Source: an uncultured Eubacteriales bacterium
GTDB taxonomy: Bacteria; Bacillota; Clostridia; Christensenellales; Aristaeellaceae
Assembly: GCA_902800625.1 (NCBI GenBank)
Contig: CADCFG010000008.1
Coordinates: forward strand, 62,001-126,000
Length of the DNA stretch: 64,000 nucleotides
Direction: 5' to 3'
The stretch's first letter is position 1. The number at the start of each line of letters is the position of its first letter. A program made the translations under genes and the position numbers. This document shows positions 25,873 to 35,300 of this stretch, piece after piece. The notes under the pieces are model-generated. The model saw only the letters and a program-made list of their open reading frames with translations. It did no database searches and was not told where the DNA came from.

Positions 25873-26037
25873 TTAGAGTGTGATTCAAAATCCCGAACAT
25901 GCATTTTCGGCATCCCGAGCAGCATTTCTGCGTTGATTTCCCTTGATTTGCCCCCGGCAATCCCGCGGAAAATCGCCTTGAAATGCAGCCCGATCCACTC
26001 GAAACTGCACATCCTCGACTTTAGAAACACACTCTAA
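25873..26037. mobile_element. MITE-like element with terminal inverted repeats
   Basis: The left end TTAGAGTGTGATTCAAAA and the inverse of the right end TTAGAGTGTGTTTCTAAA match at 16 of 18 positions. The 165-bp interior has no open frame. No clear target-site duplication is visible. It fills most of the 344-bp gap between the divergent kinase and MalT-type genes. Confidence 0.6.
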
Positions 26038-26100
26038 CATATTATTACGCGTCCGGGGCTGTTTGTCAAGGCGAGCTTTATCGATCGGCGCCGAACGGCG

Positions 26101-26129
26101 TTGAAAAAGGGCGGAATACCTGATATAAT
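26101..26129 (+). promoter_or_regulatory. Promoter of the MalT-type regulator gene
   Basis: TTGAAA (26101-26106), 17-bp spacer, perfect TATAAT (26124-26129). The leader can form a GGGCGG/CCGCCC hairpin (26143-26164) ahead of the GGAGG site. Confidence 0.85.
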
Positions 26130-26195
26130 ATGGAAAGCAGGTGGGCGGTATATGAGGGCCGCCCGCAAGGCATTTGAATTGTCTTGGAGGATCGA

Positions 26196-28655
26196 ATGAG
26201 CCGGTTGTTTTTTGCCGATGCGTTGCGACACAAGCTTGAGATGATGCGGACCAGCCCGCTTTCAGCGATGGAGGCCCCGGCAGGCTACGGCAAGACCACC
26301 GCTGCGCACTGGGCGCTGGACGGGCAGCCGGGCGAGGCGCTGTGGTACACGGCGGTGGAAAGCATGCCGGACACGAGCTTTCGCTGGTTCATCCACCAGA
26401 TCAGCCGCGTGGACGAAGACGCGGCGCAGAAGCTGCAGGATCTGGGATACCTGAATCGCAGCAACGCGGCGCTGGCGGCGAAGATCCTTTCGGAGCTTCG
26501 GGCGAGTGCGCCGCTGACGCTGGTGTTCGACAACTTCCAGTTTGTCGTGGACAACTGGCAGCCGCAGGTGTTCGACAGCCTCGCCAAGAGGGATGCCGAT
26601 GGCCTTCGGGTGGTGTTCATTTCCCAGAGCTTCGGGCGCATGCAGAGCATGCTTGCGGCATTGGAAGACAGCATTTGCTATATCCGGGGGCAAGATCTGT
26701 TGCTGTCAGAGGCAGATATCCGCGACTATGCCCGGTATACGGACACAGAGGTGACGCGGGAGCAGGCCCGGTGCATCTATGACCGGACCGCGGGCTGGAC
26801 GGCGGCGGTGGCGCTGTGCCTGGAAGAGCTGCGCTCCGGTGAGAGCCTTGACAGCGAGGGCGACATCAACGACCTTCTGGACGAGCGGTTCTGGCGCCGG
26901 CTGACGGATGCGCAGCGGGAGGCGATGCTGCGCGTGTGCCTGTTTGACCGGCTCTCGCCAAAGCTGGCGGAGACGCTGCTGCCCGACTCGCCGCTGGCGG
27001 ATGAGCAGTGGCGGGCCATGCTGCTGCGCGCGCCGCTGGTGCGCTTCCAGGCCGCGCGGGACGAATTTTATCCGCATGAGATCCTGCTGCGCTTTTTGCG
27101 CGGGAAGCTGGCGTCGGTGGACGCGGCGCTGCGGCAGAAGATCTATCGCGATTCCGGGCGCGCCTACCAGCGCTCCGGCATGACGAAGGCGGCGGTAAAC
27201 TGTTTCTTTCAGGCAGGCGACGACGAGGGCGTGCTCGGCTGTCCGCTGGTGTGCCTGATTGCGGAGAGCTTCGATGGCACAAGCTACACCAGCCTGGCCC
27301 GAACGGTGCTGAACCGCTGCCCGCGCGAAATCCAGGCGCGGTACCCGCTGTCGCTGCTCAGGCTGTGCTATGCGCTGTACGCGGGCTGCGCGTTTGACGA
27401 ATTCAACCGCCAGATGAAGCGCATTCGAGCACTGCTGAACGAGATGAACGACGCGCAGCTGCTGGGCGAGTGGTATCTGGTGGACGCGCTGTCAGACTTT
27501 CCGCACGTGGACGCCATGACCGGGAAATATCGCCGGGCCCAGGCCCTGCTGGAGCGCCCGTCGGAGGTGTTCGTCAAGGAAGAGCCGTTCATGTTCGGCT
27601 GCACCAGCATGTGGTATCTGTTCTATGCCGAGCCGGGAAAGATGCTCGAGACCGCGGACAGCTTCGACGAGATGATGAAGCTGTACAACAGCCTTACCGA
27701 TGGCCACGGCGCTGGCGCGGCGGAAATCTACCGCGGCGAATGCTATTCGGTGCAGGGCCGCTTTGAGGAATCGGACATCCAGGCCTACCAGGCGGCATTC
27801 CTCTCCGAACAGCACGGCAACGCGACGGCCACATACGGCGCGGCGCTGCTGCTGGGCATCAATGCCATCTACCGCTCGGATATGGTGGGCCTGCAGCGCG
27901 CCGTCGACTACCTGGAGACCAAGGCCCAGGGCTATGCCTTCCTGAAGGGGCGCATGCTGAATAACTACATGGTAGAAACCGTGCGCGGCTACCTGCTGGG
28001 GCTGATGATGGAGACCGGGCGCTCGGCGATGTGGACCCAGGGCGAAGCCGACGCCCTGTCGGACCTGACGTTTACCAACTTCATGATCAAGACCTGCCGC
28101 ATTACCGACCTGTTGCTGAAGAAGGAGTACAAGCGGGCCATCGCGTCGGTGGAAGCCTCGCTGCGACTGGACAGCCGGCTGATCTCTACCTCTACGCGCA
28201 ACTTCATGTGCTGCGGGCTGGCGCTGTGCTACATGGCCATCGGGCGGCTGGTGAAGGCCTCGCAGTGGCTGGATGAATCGCTGACGCTGGCCGGGCAGGA
28301 CAAGAACTACACTTTCCTGGCCTGCTTCCGTAAATACTTCCAGGTGCTGTTTCTGATGCCGCAGATCGCCTCGAAGCACGCGGCAACCATCAGGGAGATC
28401 AAGGCGCTCGACATTCGCTATACCCGTGCCGACGAGAGCCATATCTTTGCCGTGCTGGACGAGATGCCGGAGTTACGCGACGAATTGACGGAGCGCGAGC
28501 GGGAAGTGGCGGAGCTGGCGGCCAAGGGCCTGCGCAACCAGGAGATTGCCAAGCGGCTGTACATCTCTGAAAACACGGTCAAGCACCACTTGAAGGTCGC
28601 CTTCCAGAAGATGAACATCGACCGGCGCAGCCGGCTGATCGAAATGCTGAGATAG
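26196..28655 (+). CDS. MalT-like (LAL-type) ATP-dependent LuxR-family regulator
   Basis: An 819-residue cytoplasmic regulator. The N-terminal STAND-type NTPase has Walker A APAGYGKTT (residues 27-35) and a Walker B-like LTLVFDNFQF near residue 112. A long helical, TPR-like sensor region (~330-750) follows. The C-terminal LuxR helix-turn-helix is LTEREREVAELAAKGLRNQE, then IAKRLYISENTVKHHLKVAF. MalT-type proteins bind an inducer and ATP, oligomerise and activate nearby genes. The start is ATG 26196 behind TTGGAGG (26184-26190). Its position immediately upstream of, and in line with, the TPR-TPR-giant run makes those genes the best target candidates (inference). Confidence 0.92.
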   Translation: MSRLFFADALRHKLEMMRTSPLSAMEAPAGYGKTTAAHWALDGQPGEALWYTAVESMPDTSFRWFIHQISRVDEDAAQKLQDLGYLNRSNAALAAKILSELRASAPLTLVFDNFQFVVDNWQPQVFDSLAKRDADGLRVVFISQSFGRMQSMLAALEDSICYIRGQDLLLSEADIRDYARYTDTEVTREQARCIYDRTAGWTAAVALCLEELRSGESLDSEGDINDLLDERFWRRLTDAQREAMLRVCLFDRLSPKLAETLLPDSPLADEQWRAMLLRAPLVRFQAARDEFYPHEILLRFLRGKLASVDAALRQKIYRDSGRAYQRSGMTKAAVNCFFQAGDDEGVLGCPLVCLIAESFDGTSYTSLARTVLNRCPREIQARYPLSLLRLCYALYAGCAFDEFNRQMKRIRALLNEMNDAQLLGEWYLVDALSDFPHVDAMTGKYRRAQALLERPSEVFVKEEPFMFGCTSMWYLFYAEPGKMLETADSFDEMMKLYNSLTDGHGAGAAEIYRGECYSVQGRFEESDIQAYQAAFLSEQHGNATATYGAALLLGINAIYRSDMVGLQRAVDYLETKAQGYAFLKGRMLNNYMVETVRGYLLGLMMETGRSAMWTQGEADALSDLTFTNFMIKTCRITDLLLKKEYKRAIASVEASLRLDSRLISTSTRNFMCCGLALCYMAIGRLVKASQWLDESLTLAGQDKNYTFLACFRKYFQVLFLMPQIASKHAATIREIKALDIRYTRADESHIFAVLDEMPELRDELTEREREVAELAAKGLRNQEIAKRLYISENTVKHHLKVAFQKMNIDRRSRLIEMLR

Positions 28656-28970
28656 TATCAAAAGATCCTTCGCGGAAGGCTGCCGGATCGCCGGGGCGCT
28701 GCCCGGATTCGATGCGCACTGTCTCGTGCAGGACAATGTGAATCTCCATGTCACTTGCCAATTTCCACTGTTTTCTGTGAAGATGCCCAAAATCACCCTT
28801 TTGGGTGATGCGCGCCGGCGCCTCGTCGCGGTATACTTATGCTGTGGCAAGGTGTCGGCTTTTTGGGAAGAAATCACTCCAGGGCATTACGCAATAACTT
28901 CCAAAATAAGAAATGGGGCATATTGCCCCCGATATTACTTAAATTGTCGGTTTCTTACTCAAACTGATAT
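28656..28970. other. Non-coding region upstream of the TPR-giant operon with hairpins
   Basis: About 315 bp with no gene. It holds ATCACCC-TTTT-GGGTGAT (28792-28809) and the perfect dyad GGGGCA-TAT-TGCCCC (28915-28929), about 40 bp before the operon -35. The latter is a candidate binding site for an activator. Confidence 0.5.
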
Positions 28971-28997
28971 TTCACAATCCAAAAACAATGGTATAAT
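28971..28997 (+). promoter_or_regulatory. Promoter of the TPR-TPR-giant operon
   Basis: Perfect TATAAT (28992-28997), with TTCACA (28971-28976) at a short 15-bp spacing. The suboptimal -35 geometry would suit an activator-dependent promoter. The ATG at 29057 follows after a leader of about 50 nt. Confidence 0.6.
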
Positions 28998-29056
28998 TAA
29001 ATTAGTGTAATGTCGGAAGCCGGGGAGGATGCCCTGCCCGGAACATCGGAGGAAAT

Positions 29057-30505
29057 ATGGACGCAGTACCGAAGAAGCGTGGCTCGCGGAGGATCATCCT
29101 TCGCGGCATTGCCATCCTTTTGGTGGCGGCGTTGGTGTCCACGATTCTGCTCTATCAGCGCACCGACATCGCCCTGAACGCCGCAGAGCTGGAGAACAAG
29201 GGCGCGCGCGTGGCGGCACGGCAGCTGCTGGCGACGGACCGCTACGTCAACTTGCCCCGGCTGAATCGCATGACCGAGTACGCCCGTCGGCTGGTGGGCG
29301 GAGAAAACAGCTTCGAGGATTACGAGCTGGCGACCCAGATCGCCGTGGCCGAGCGCCAGTACGCCGACGCCGTGGCTTTCACCGAAAGATCCATTGAACT
29401 CTACACCGGCGAGCACGAGGGACTGGGGAGCCTGTATCTGCGCCAGGGTTACCTGTACACGCTGATGGGCCGCTATCAGGACGCGCTGGAATGGCTGGAC
29501 CGCGGTCTGGGCGTGACGCCCCTGCCGGAGGCGCAGCTGACCCGCGCGCAGGTGAAGCTGAACCTGGGCGACACCGACGGGGCGCTGGCGGACGTGACCG
29601 GTTATCTGCAGACCGCCGAGGACGCCATGCCGATGCTGCCCGACCTGATCAACGTGTACGAGGCTGCCGGGGAGTTCGAGACGGCGGCGGGCCTCTACAC
29701 CCGGCTGATCGACGAGACCGGCGACAACGGGTATCTGCTCAACCGCGCCTATTGCTACACGAGCCTGAACCGCATGGAGGAGGCCGCGGAGGACTGCAGG
29801 CGCTATGCCAAAGCCGGCGGCGAGGAAGCCGGGGCGGCGGACGTGATGCTGGGCATCGGTTGGATGCGCAACGGCAACTACGTCGAGGCGAACGACAGCT
29901 TCATCCGCGCGATCGACGAAAACTACTCCGACCCCGAGTCGCTGTACTACTACGTGGTGCTGTGCGCCTACGTGACCGAGAACTACGAACGCGCCTGCGA
30001 ATACGGCGACGCGCTGATCGAGCAGATCATCGATGGCAAGGCCGCCGGAACAGCCAGCCTCCGGCTGGAAAACACCACCGGCAAGCTGAGCGTGGCGCTG
30101 GCGGAGATAGACAAGGCTTCCCTGTGCCTGATGACCGGCGCCTCCCATGTGCGCATGGGCGACTACGAGCAGGCGGTGGACAGCCTGACGGCTTGCCTGG
30201 CACAGGATGAGAACGCAGCCTATGCCAACTACCTGCGCGGCAGCTGCCTGCTGGCCGCGGAGAAGTACGAAGAGGCGATCCCGGATTTCGACACCGCCAT
30301 CGACGCGGGCGAGGAAGTGGAGAAGAGCCACTACGGCCGCGGGATCTGCCGGATGCAGGCGGGCGACGCCCAGGGCGCGATGGACGACTTCGACTGGGTG
30401 GTGCTCAACGGCGAGGACCCGGATCTGTTCGAAGAGGCTTCGCGGCTGATCGTGAAGCTGATGCAGGATAACCCGGCCGAACAGGAAGCCGGAAGCGACG
30501 AATGA
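29057..30505 (+). CDS. Membrane-anchored TPR protein
   Basis: A 482-residue protein. A basic N-terminus (MDAVPKKRGSRRIILRG) precedes one hydrophobic segment (~16-33), so it is probably anchored with the rest outside. Residues ~80-470 are tetratricopeptide repeats, e.g. GSLYLRQGYLYTLMGRYQDA, ANYLRGSCLLAAEKYEEAIP and SHYGRGICRMQAGDAQGAMD. TPR arrays hold protein partners. First gene of a run with 44 bp to the next TPR gene; CGGAGG precedes the ATG. It may chaperone or scaffold the giant protein encoded two genes on (inference). Confidence 0.85.
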   Translation: MDAVPKKRGSRRIILRGIAILLVAALVSTILLYQRTDIALNAAELENKGARVAARQLLATDRYVNLPRLNRMTEYARRLVGGENSFEDYELATQIAVAERQYADAVAFTERSIELYTGEHEGLGSLYLRQGYLYTLMGRYQDALEWLDRGLGVTPLPEAQLTRAQVKLNLGDTDGALADVTGYLQTAEDAMPMLPDLINVYEAAGEFETAAGLYTRLIDETGDNGYLLNRAYCYTSLNRMEEAAEDCRRYAKAGGEEAGAADVMLGIGWMRNGNYVEANDSFIRAIDENYSDPESLYYYVVLCAYVTENYERACEYGDALIEQIIDGKAAGTASLRLENTTGKLSVALAEIDKASLCLMTGASHVRMGDYEQAVDSLTACLAQDENAAYANYLRGSCLLAAEKYEEAIPDFDTAIDAGEEVEKSHYGRGICRMQAGDAQGAMDDFDWVVLNGEDPDLFEEASRLIVKLMQDNPAEQEAGSDE

Positions 30506-30549
30506 TGACGACCTGAAAAATGACGACGCAACACAGGAGGAAACGGACA

Positions 30550-32301
30550 ATGAAGGCTCAATGGATGGCGAAGCTTGTGGCACTGGTTCTGGCGCTGGCG
30601 ATGATGATGTCGACTGCCGTTCTGGCGGAGGCTGCGGATTCCCAAAAGCTGGATACTTACTATTCGCTGGCCGTGAACTACATCGGGCGCGAGGACTACG
30701 CGAAGGCGATGGAATACCTGTCGGCCGCGCTGGGCTACTGCGACGAGGCCGCGAACCCCGAGCTGAGCGCCGACATCCATTTGAAAATCGGCTGCGTCCA
30801 CACCATGCAGGGCGATTACCCGCAGGCCCTGGAGGAGTTGGACGAGGCCATCCGCATCCAGCCGGCGCTGAGCGAGGCTTGGCTGGTCAAGACCCAGGTG
30901 TACTCCGACACCGCAGCCTATCCGGAAGCCATCGAGAGCCTGGAGAAGTACATCGAGCTCTCCGGTGACACGAGCATGAACGAGACGCTGGCCCAGCTCT
31001 ATACTCAGGCGGGCGAGGCTGACAAGGCACTGGAGTCTTACCGCGCCTACGCCGAGGCTGCCAGCGGCAACGAGGCCGAGACTGCCTTCCGCATGGGCAC
31101 CTACCTGATGAACCTGGAACGCTTCGAGGAGGCTGCAGCGGAGTTTGAGGCCTGCGGCGAGGACGAGACCTACGGCATCACCGCCCGCTACAACGTCGGC
31201 GTCTGCCGCATGAGCGCCGGGGATTATGCCGCCGCGCTGGAGGCGTTCAATACCTGCGTGGACAACGCGGACCAGTTTGATGGCCTGCGCTACAACATCG
31301 GTGTATGCAACATGTCGCTGGGCAGCTATCCCGAGGCCATTGAGGCGTTCACCGCCTCCATCGAGAGTGAATCCTACAAGCAGGACGCCACCTACAACCG
31401 TGCCGTCTGCCACATGAGCAGTGAGGCTTTCCTGGAAGCCATCGACGATTTCACGACCTACATCGACGCGCTCAACGCGGTGGCGGCGGAGCCCGCTGAG
31501 GAAGCGGCCGAAGAGGCGACTGAAGAGCCCGCTGAGGAAGCGGCCGAAGAGGCGACTGAAGAGCCCGCCGAGGAAGCGGCCGAAGAGGCGGCTGAAGAGC
31601 CCGCTGAGGAAGCGGCTGAGGGAGCGGCCGAAGAGGCGGCTGAAGAGCCCGCTGAGGAAGCGGCTGAGGAAGCGGCCGAAGAGGCGACTGAGGAGCCTGT
31701 CGAGGAACCCGCCGAGGAAGCGGCCGAAGAGGCGACTGAAGAGCCTGTCGAGGAACCTGCTGAGGAAGCGGCCGAAGAGGCGACTGAAGAGCCCGCTGAG
31801 GAAGCGGCCGAAGAGACCACTGAGGAAGCAACCGAGGAGCCTGCCGTGGAAGAGCAGCCCGCTGAAGAAACCGAGGCGGAAGCCGCGAAGCCCGTGGTGG
31901 TGGACATCGCCACCTACTATCGCGGCGTGTGCTACCTGTCTGTGGCCGAGTATGAAAAGGCCGCAGTGGACTTCACCACCTGCGTGGAGAACGGCGTATC
32001 TGTGGAGGACAGCCGCTTCAACCGCGGTCTGAGCTACCTGCAGGGCGGCAGCTACGAGGAAGCGAAGACGGACTTCACTGACTGCATCGAGGCCGGGTCG
32101 AACGCCGACGAGTCGCTGTTCTACCGCTCCTACGCAAGCCGTTACCTCGGCGACAACGAAGCCGCGCTTGCGGACCTGACCACTTGCATCGAGCACGAGT
32201 ACAACCTCGGCCAGGCCTACTACCAGAGAGCCCAGGTCTACAGCGAGATGGGCGATGACGAAAACTATGTGAAGGACCTGGAAGCCTCGCTGAACTATTG
32301 A
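30550..32301 (+). CDS. Secreted TPR protein with Glu/Ala-rich tandem repeat
   Basis: A 583-residue exported protein. The signal peptide is MKAQWMAKLVALVLALAMMM plus STAVLAEA, with cleavage near residue 30. TPR units fill residues ~35-310 (ATYNRAVCHMSSEAFLEAID and others) and resume at ~450-580 (YYRGVCYLSVAEYEKAAVDF). Between them, residues ~313-446 are a Glu/Ala/Pro/Thr repeat of about 12 residues (unit near PAEEAAEEATEE) encoded by 36-bp DNA repeats. The start is ATG 30550 behind AGGAGG (30535-30540); an in-frame ATG at 30520 lacks a site. It lies 71 bp before the giant gene and probably shares its transcript. It is related in layout to the preceding TPR gene; the partner is unknown. Confidence 0.87.
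   Translation: MKAQWMAKLVALVLALAMMMSTAVLAEAADSQKLDTYYSLAVNYIGREDYAKAMEYLSAALGYCDEAANPELSADIHLKIGCVHTMQGDYPQALEELDEAIRIQPALSEAWLVKTQVYSDTAAYPEAIESLEKYIELSGDTSMNETLAQLYTQAGEADKALESYRAYAEAASGNEAETAFRMGTYLMNLERFEEAAAEFEACGEDETYGITARYNVGVCRMSAGDYAAALEAFNTCVDNADQFDGLRYNIGVCNMSLGSYPEAIEAFTASIESESYKQDATYNRAVCHMSSEAFLEAIDDFTTYIDALNAVAAEPAEEAAEEATEEPAEEAAEEATEEPAEEAAEEAAEEPAEEAAEGAAEEAAEEPAEEAAEEAAEEATEEPVEEPAEEAAEEATEEPVEEPAEEAAEEATEEPAEEAAEETTEEATEEPAVEEQPAEETEAEAAKPVVVDIATYYRGVCYLSVAEYEKAAVDFTTCVENGVSVEDSRFNRGLSYLQGGSYEEAKTDFTDCIEAGSNADESLFYRSYASRYLGDNEAALADLTTCIEHEYNLGQAYYQRAQVYSEMGDDENYVKDLEASLNY
31485..31870 (+). repeat. 36-bp tandem repeat within the TPR gene
   Basis: Near-identical in-frame units coding for PAEEAAEEATEE and variants (33-48 bp). 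Acidic and length-variable, this is a likely hot spot for slippage without frameshift. Confidence 0.85.
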
Positions 32302-32372
32302 TGACGGGGGCGCGCAGGCGCCTGTAACAGAGAAATGCCAACAACTGCCGAATCCGACAGGAGGAAAGCCGT

Positions 32373-35300
32373 ATGAAGCGCAATAATATGAAAGGCATCA
32401 TAAGGAAGGAGAAGCAGAGCCGCAAGCGCGCACTCGCGCTTTTGGCCGTTTTGGCCATGCTCGCTACACTCCTGTTGGGAGGATTATGTGTCTTGGCTGA
32501 GGAAGGGGGAGGAAGCCTCCCCGACCAGCAGCAGGGGCAGACCACAGGGGGTGCGGTAAACGATTCGCCGGATCCCGGTGTGGCTGTGGCCACAGACCAG
32601 GCCGCCGGAGCCGGCGTGTCCGCTGGTAACGAGACGCCTGTGACGCCGACAGAGGGCAGCCAGACGCCTGTCGAGGGCAGCCAGACGCCTGCCGAGGGCA
32701 GCCAGACGCCGACCGAAGGCGAGACGCAGGCACCTGCCGAAGGCGGTGTGCCAGCCGAAAACGGTGCGCCGGTTGAAGGCACTGCGCCGGTCGAGGGCAG
32801 TGTGCCAGCCAATGGTGATGCGCCTGTCGAAAGTGGTGCGCCGACCGAGGGCGGCGAGATACCGGCTGCGCCTGCGGAAGGCCAGGCCACCGACGGGATG
32901 CCTGACGCAAACGCCAAGACCGATCCGGAAAGCTCCGTGCCGCAGGAGGACGCGGGGAGCGCCGCTGCTGCCGGCACCACGGATCCTGCCGTGAGCGGCG
33001 AGGGGGAAACCACAGGTGAAGAGAGCGCGAACGACGGAACCGCTCCGGAAGGCGTTGAGCCGCAGGAGAACGCGGAGACCGTCGCCGCTGCCGGCGCCAC
33101 GGATGCTGCCATGAGCGGCGAGGAAGAAACCACGGGTGAAGAGAGCGCGAACGACGGGACCGCTCCGGAAGACGTTGAGCCGCAGGAGAGCACGGTGAGC
33201 ACCGCTGCTGCCAGCGCTGCGGATCCGGTCGAGGGCGGCGAGGGCGAAACCGCCAGTGAAGAGAGCGTAGACGCCGAGGCGGAACCGGCCGCCGGCGAAG
33301 CGTCGATTCTGGACGAGGACGGCGCCGCCACCCAGACCTTTGAGAATGACAAACCCAGCGATGAAGAGGGCGCGATCGTACATAATGCCATCCAGAAGGC
33401 GATCGACGCGGCGCTGAGCAGCATCGACGCCAACACCACAGAAGTTACCATCCAGGTGAAGGCGGGTGAGTATGACGGCGATATCACCATCAACCGCGCA
33501 AAGTATGCCATTCATACCGGCGGCAGTTCTCTGCTGTATCAGCTGCCCGCGAACCTGCTTTTGAAGATTGTGGCTGTGGACGCCGAAAAGGATGGGGATG
33601 ACTATACCCCGACCGCCTCCGGCACCGCGAAGGTGAACGGCAATATCAACATTGACGGCATCGACGTGCTGCTGGCGGGCATCTACCTGTCGCTGGAGAA
33701 GAAGCTGACGGTGGCGAACGCTTCGCTGACCGTCGTCGGCACCGCCGAGGACGACACCGTGAACATCGAGGCCGGAAAAGGCGCGGAGGACATCGAGGTG
33801 AACACCGGCGCGGGCGACGACACAGTGTCGCTGTCCAAGTCGGGCGTACCGGCGACGAGCGCCAACAGCCCGGCTGTAACCGACAACACCGTCACCGTGA
33901 ATACCGGCGAGGGCAACGACCAGGTGAACGTGGATATCGCATCGGGCGATATATATAATAAGGTAGAAATCCAGGATGAGGATGCCTACCATCTGCACGT
34001 GAGCGGCACGCTGAAGGAAGAAAACAACCGCATCACAACGAGCACGTCCGGCCAGACGCAGACCTTCAACTTCAAGAACAGCGGCGGCAACGTGCTGTCC
34101 ATCGCCATGGACAAGGACGCCCAGCGCGTCCTCAGCGACGAGCTGCTGAACAAAAACCAGGTGAAGATCGACCTGGCAAAGGCCGACACGGACAACAACC
34201 TGACCGTGACCACGGTGAACGGCAAGAAGACCGCGGTCTACACGGCGGAAACCCCGTTTACCAATTACGTCATCGTGACGACCCCCACCAAGGATTACGC
34301 TTCGATCGTCATCAAGGGCGGCAGCGGCATGCTGAACCAGCTGATCATCGACGAAGCGAACATCAAGAAGGACGGCAGCACCGTCGAGCTGAACGACGTG
34401 ATTGCCAGGGACATGAACCTGATCGTCAAGGGAGAGAAGATCATACTGAACGGCAGGATTGCCGCTCAGTATGTGAAGCTGGCCGCCGCCGCGGGCAAGG
34501 AAGTGCAGATCGCCGAGCCCGAAGAAAATGGAGCCGGTGACGGCAACGACGACGGCGATGATGGTGAAGGTGACGATGAAGGCGATGGCGAAGGCGATGG
34601 CGAAGGCGATGGCGACGAAGAGGAAAGCGGCATCAGCCTGAGCGACGTGATGGACGCCGGCAAGTCTCTGGTCGCCGACTTCTTCAACGTGTCCCACAGC
34701 GCCGAAGTGATCATCGGCAAGGATGCCGTGGTGTACTCCGGCAGCGACGTGGACATAACCGCCACCGTCATTGAAAACGGCGGCATCCTGGATATCACCG
34801 CGATCACCGACGTCCTGAACCTTGTGAACGTGAAAGTTGGCAGCGCGAAGATCAACGTGGCCGGCAAGGTTTACGCGGGCGTCAATCTCGACACCGTGTT
34901 GACGGCTGAAACGGCCAGCGCCGCATCCGCGTTCAAAACCAATCCAGCCCTGGGGTTCAACGACGACGAGAGCGCCATCAAGATGAACACCAGCGTGGAT
35001 ACGTTCATTGAGGCCGGCAGCAGCAACGGCTATCTGTCGTCGCTGGCGGTCAGCGTCGCTGTGCTGAATTCCGAGATCAACCTGCTCGACGGCGCGGTGC
35101 TGGAGGCGACTGGCGATATCGTCGCCGAGTCCAAGGGCAAGGTCAACGTCAAGACCAGCGCCTCTGCCGGCAACCTGCCGTTCTCGCTGGGCGTTTCCGC
35201 CATCGTGACCGATGTGCACACCCAGGTTGGCGGCACGCTGGACGATGTCGCCAGCAACGGCGGCGCGGCGAGCCTGAAATCCCGCAACGGCAACGTCCTG

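Noticed and set aside
24580-26037. A 485-codon plus-strand frame opposite the sensor kinase
   Set aside because: Shadow of the GHKL gene, without ribosome binding site; its end runs into the MITE-like element.
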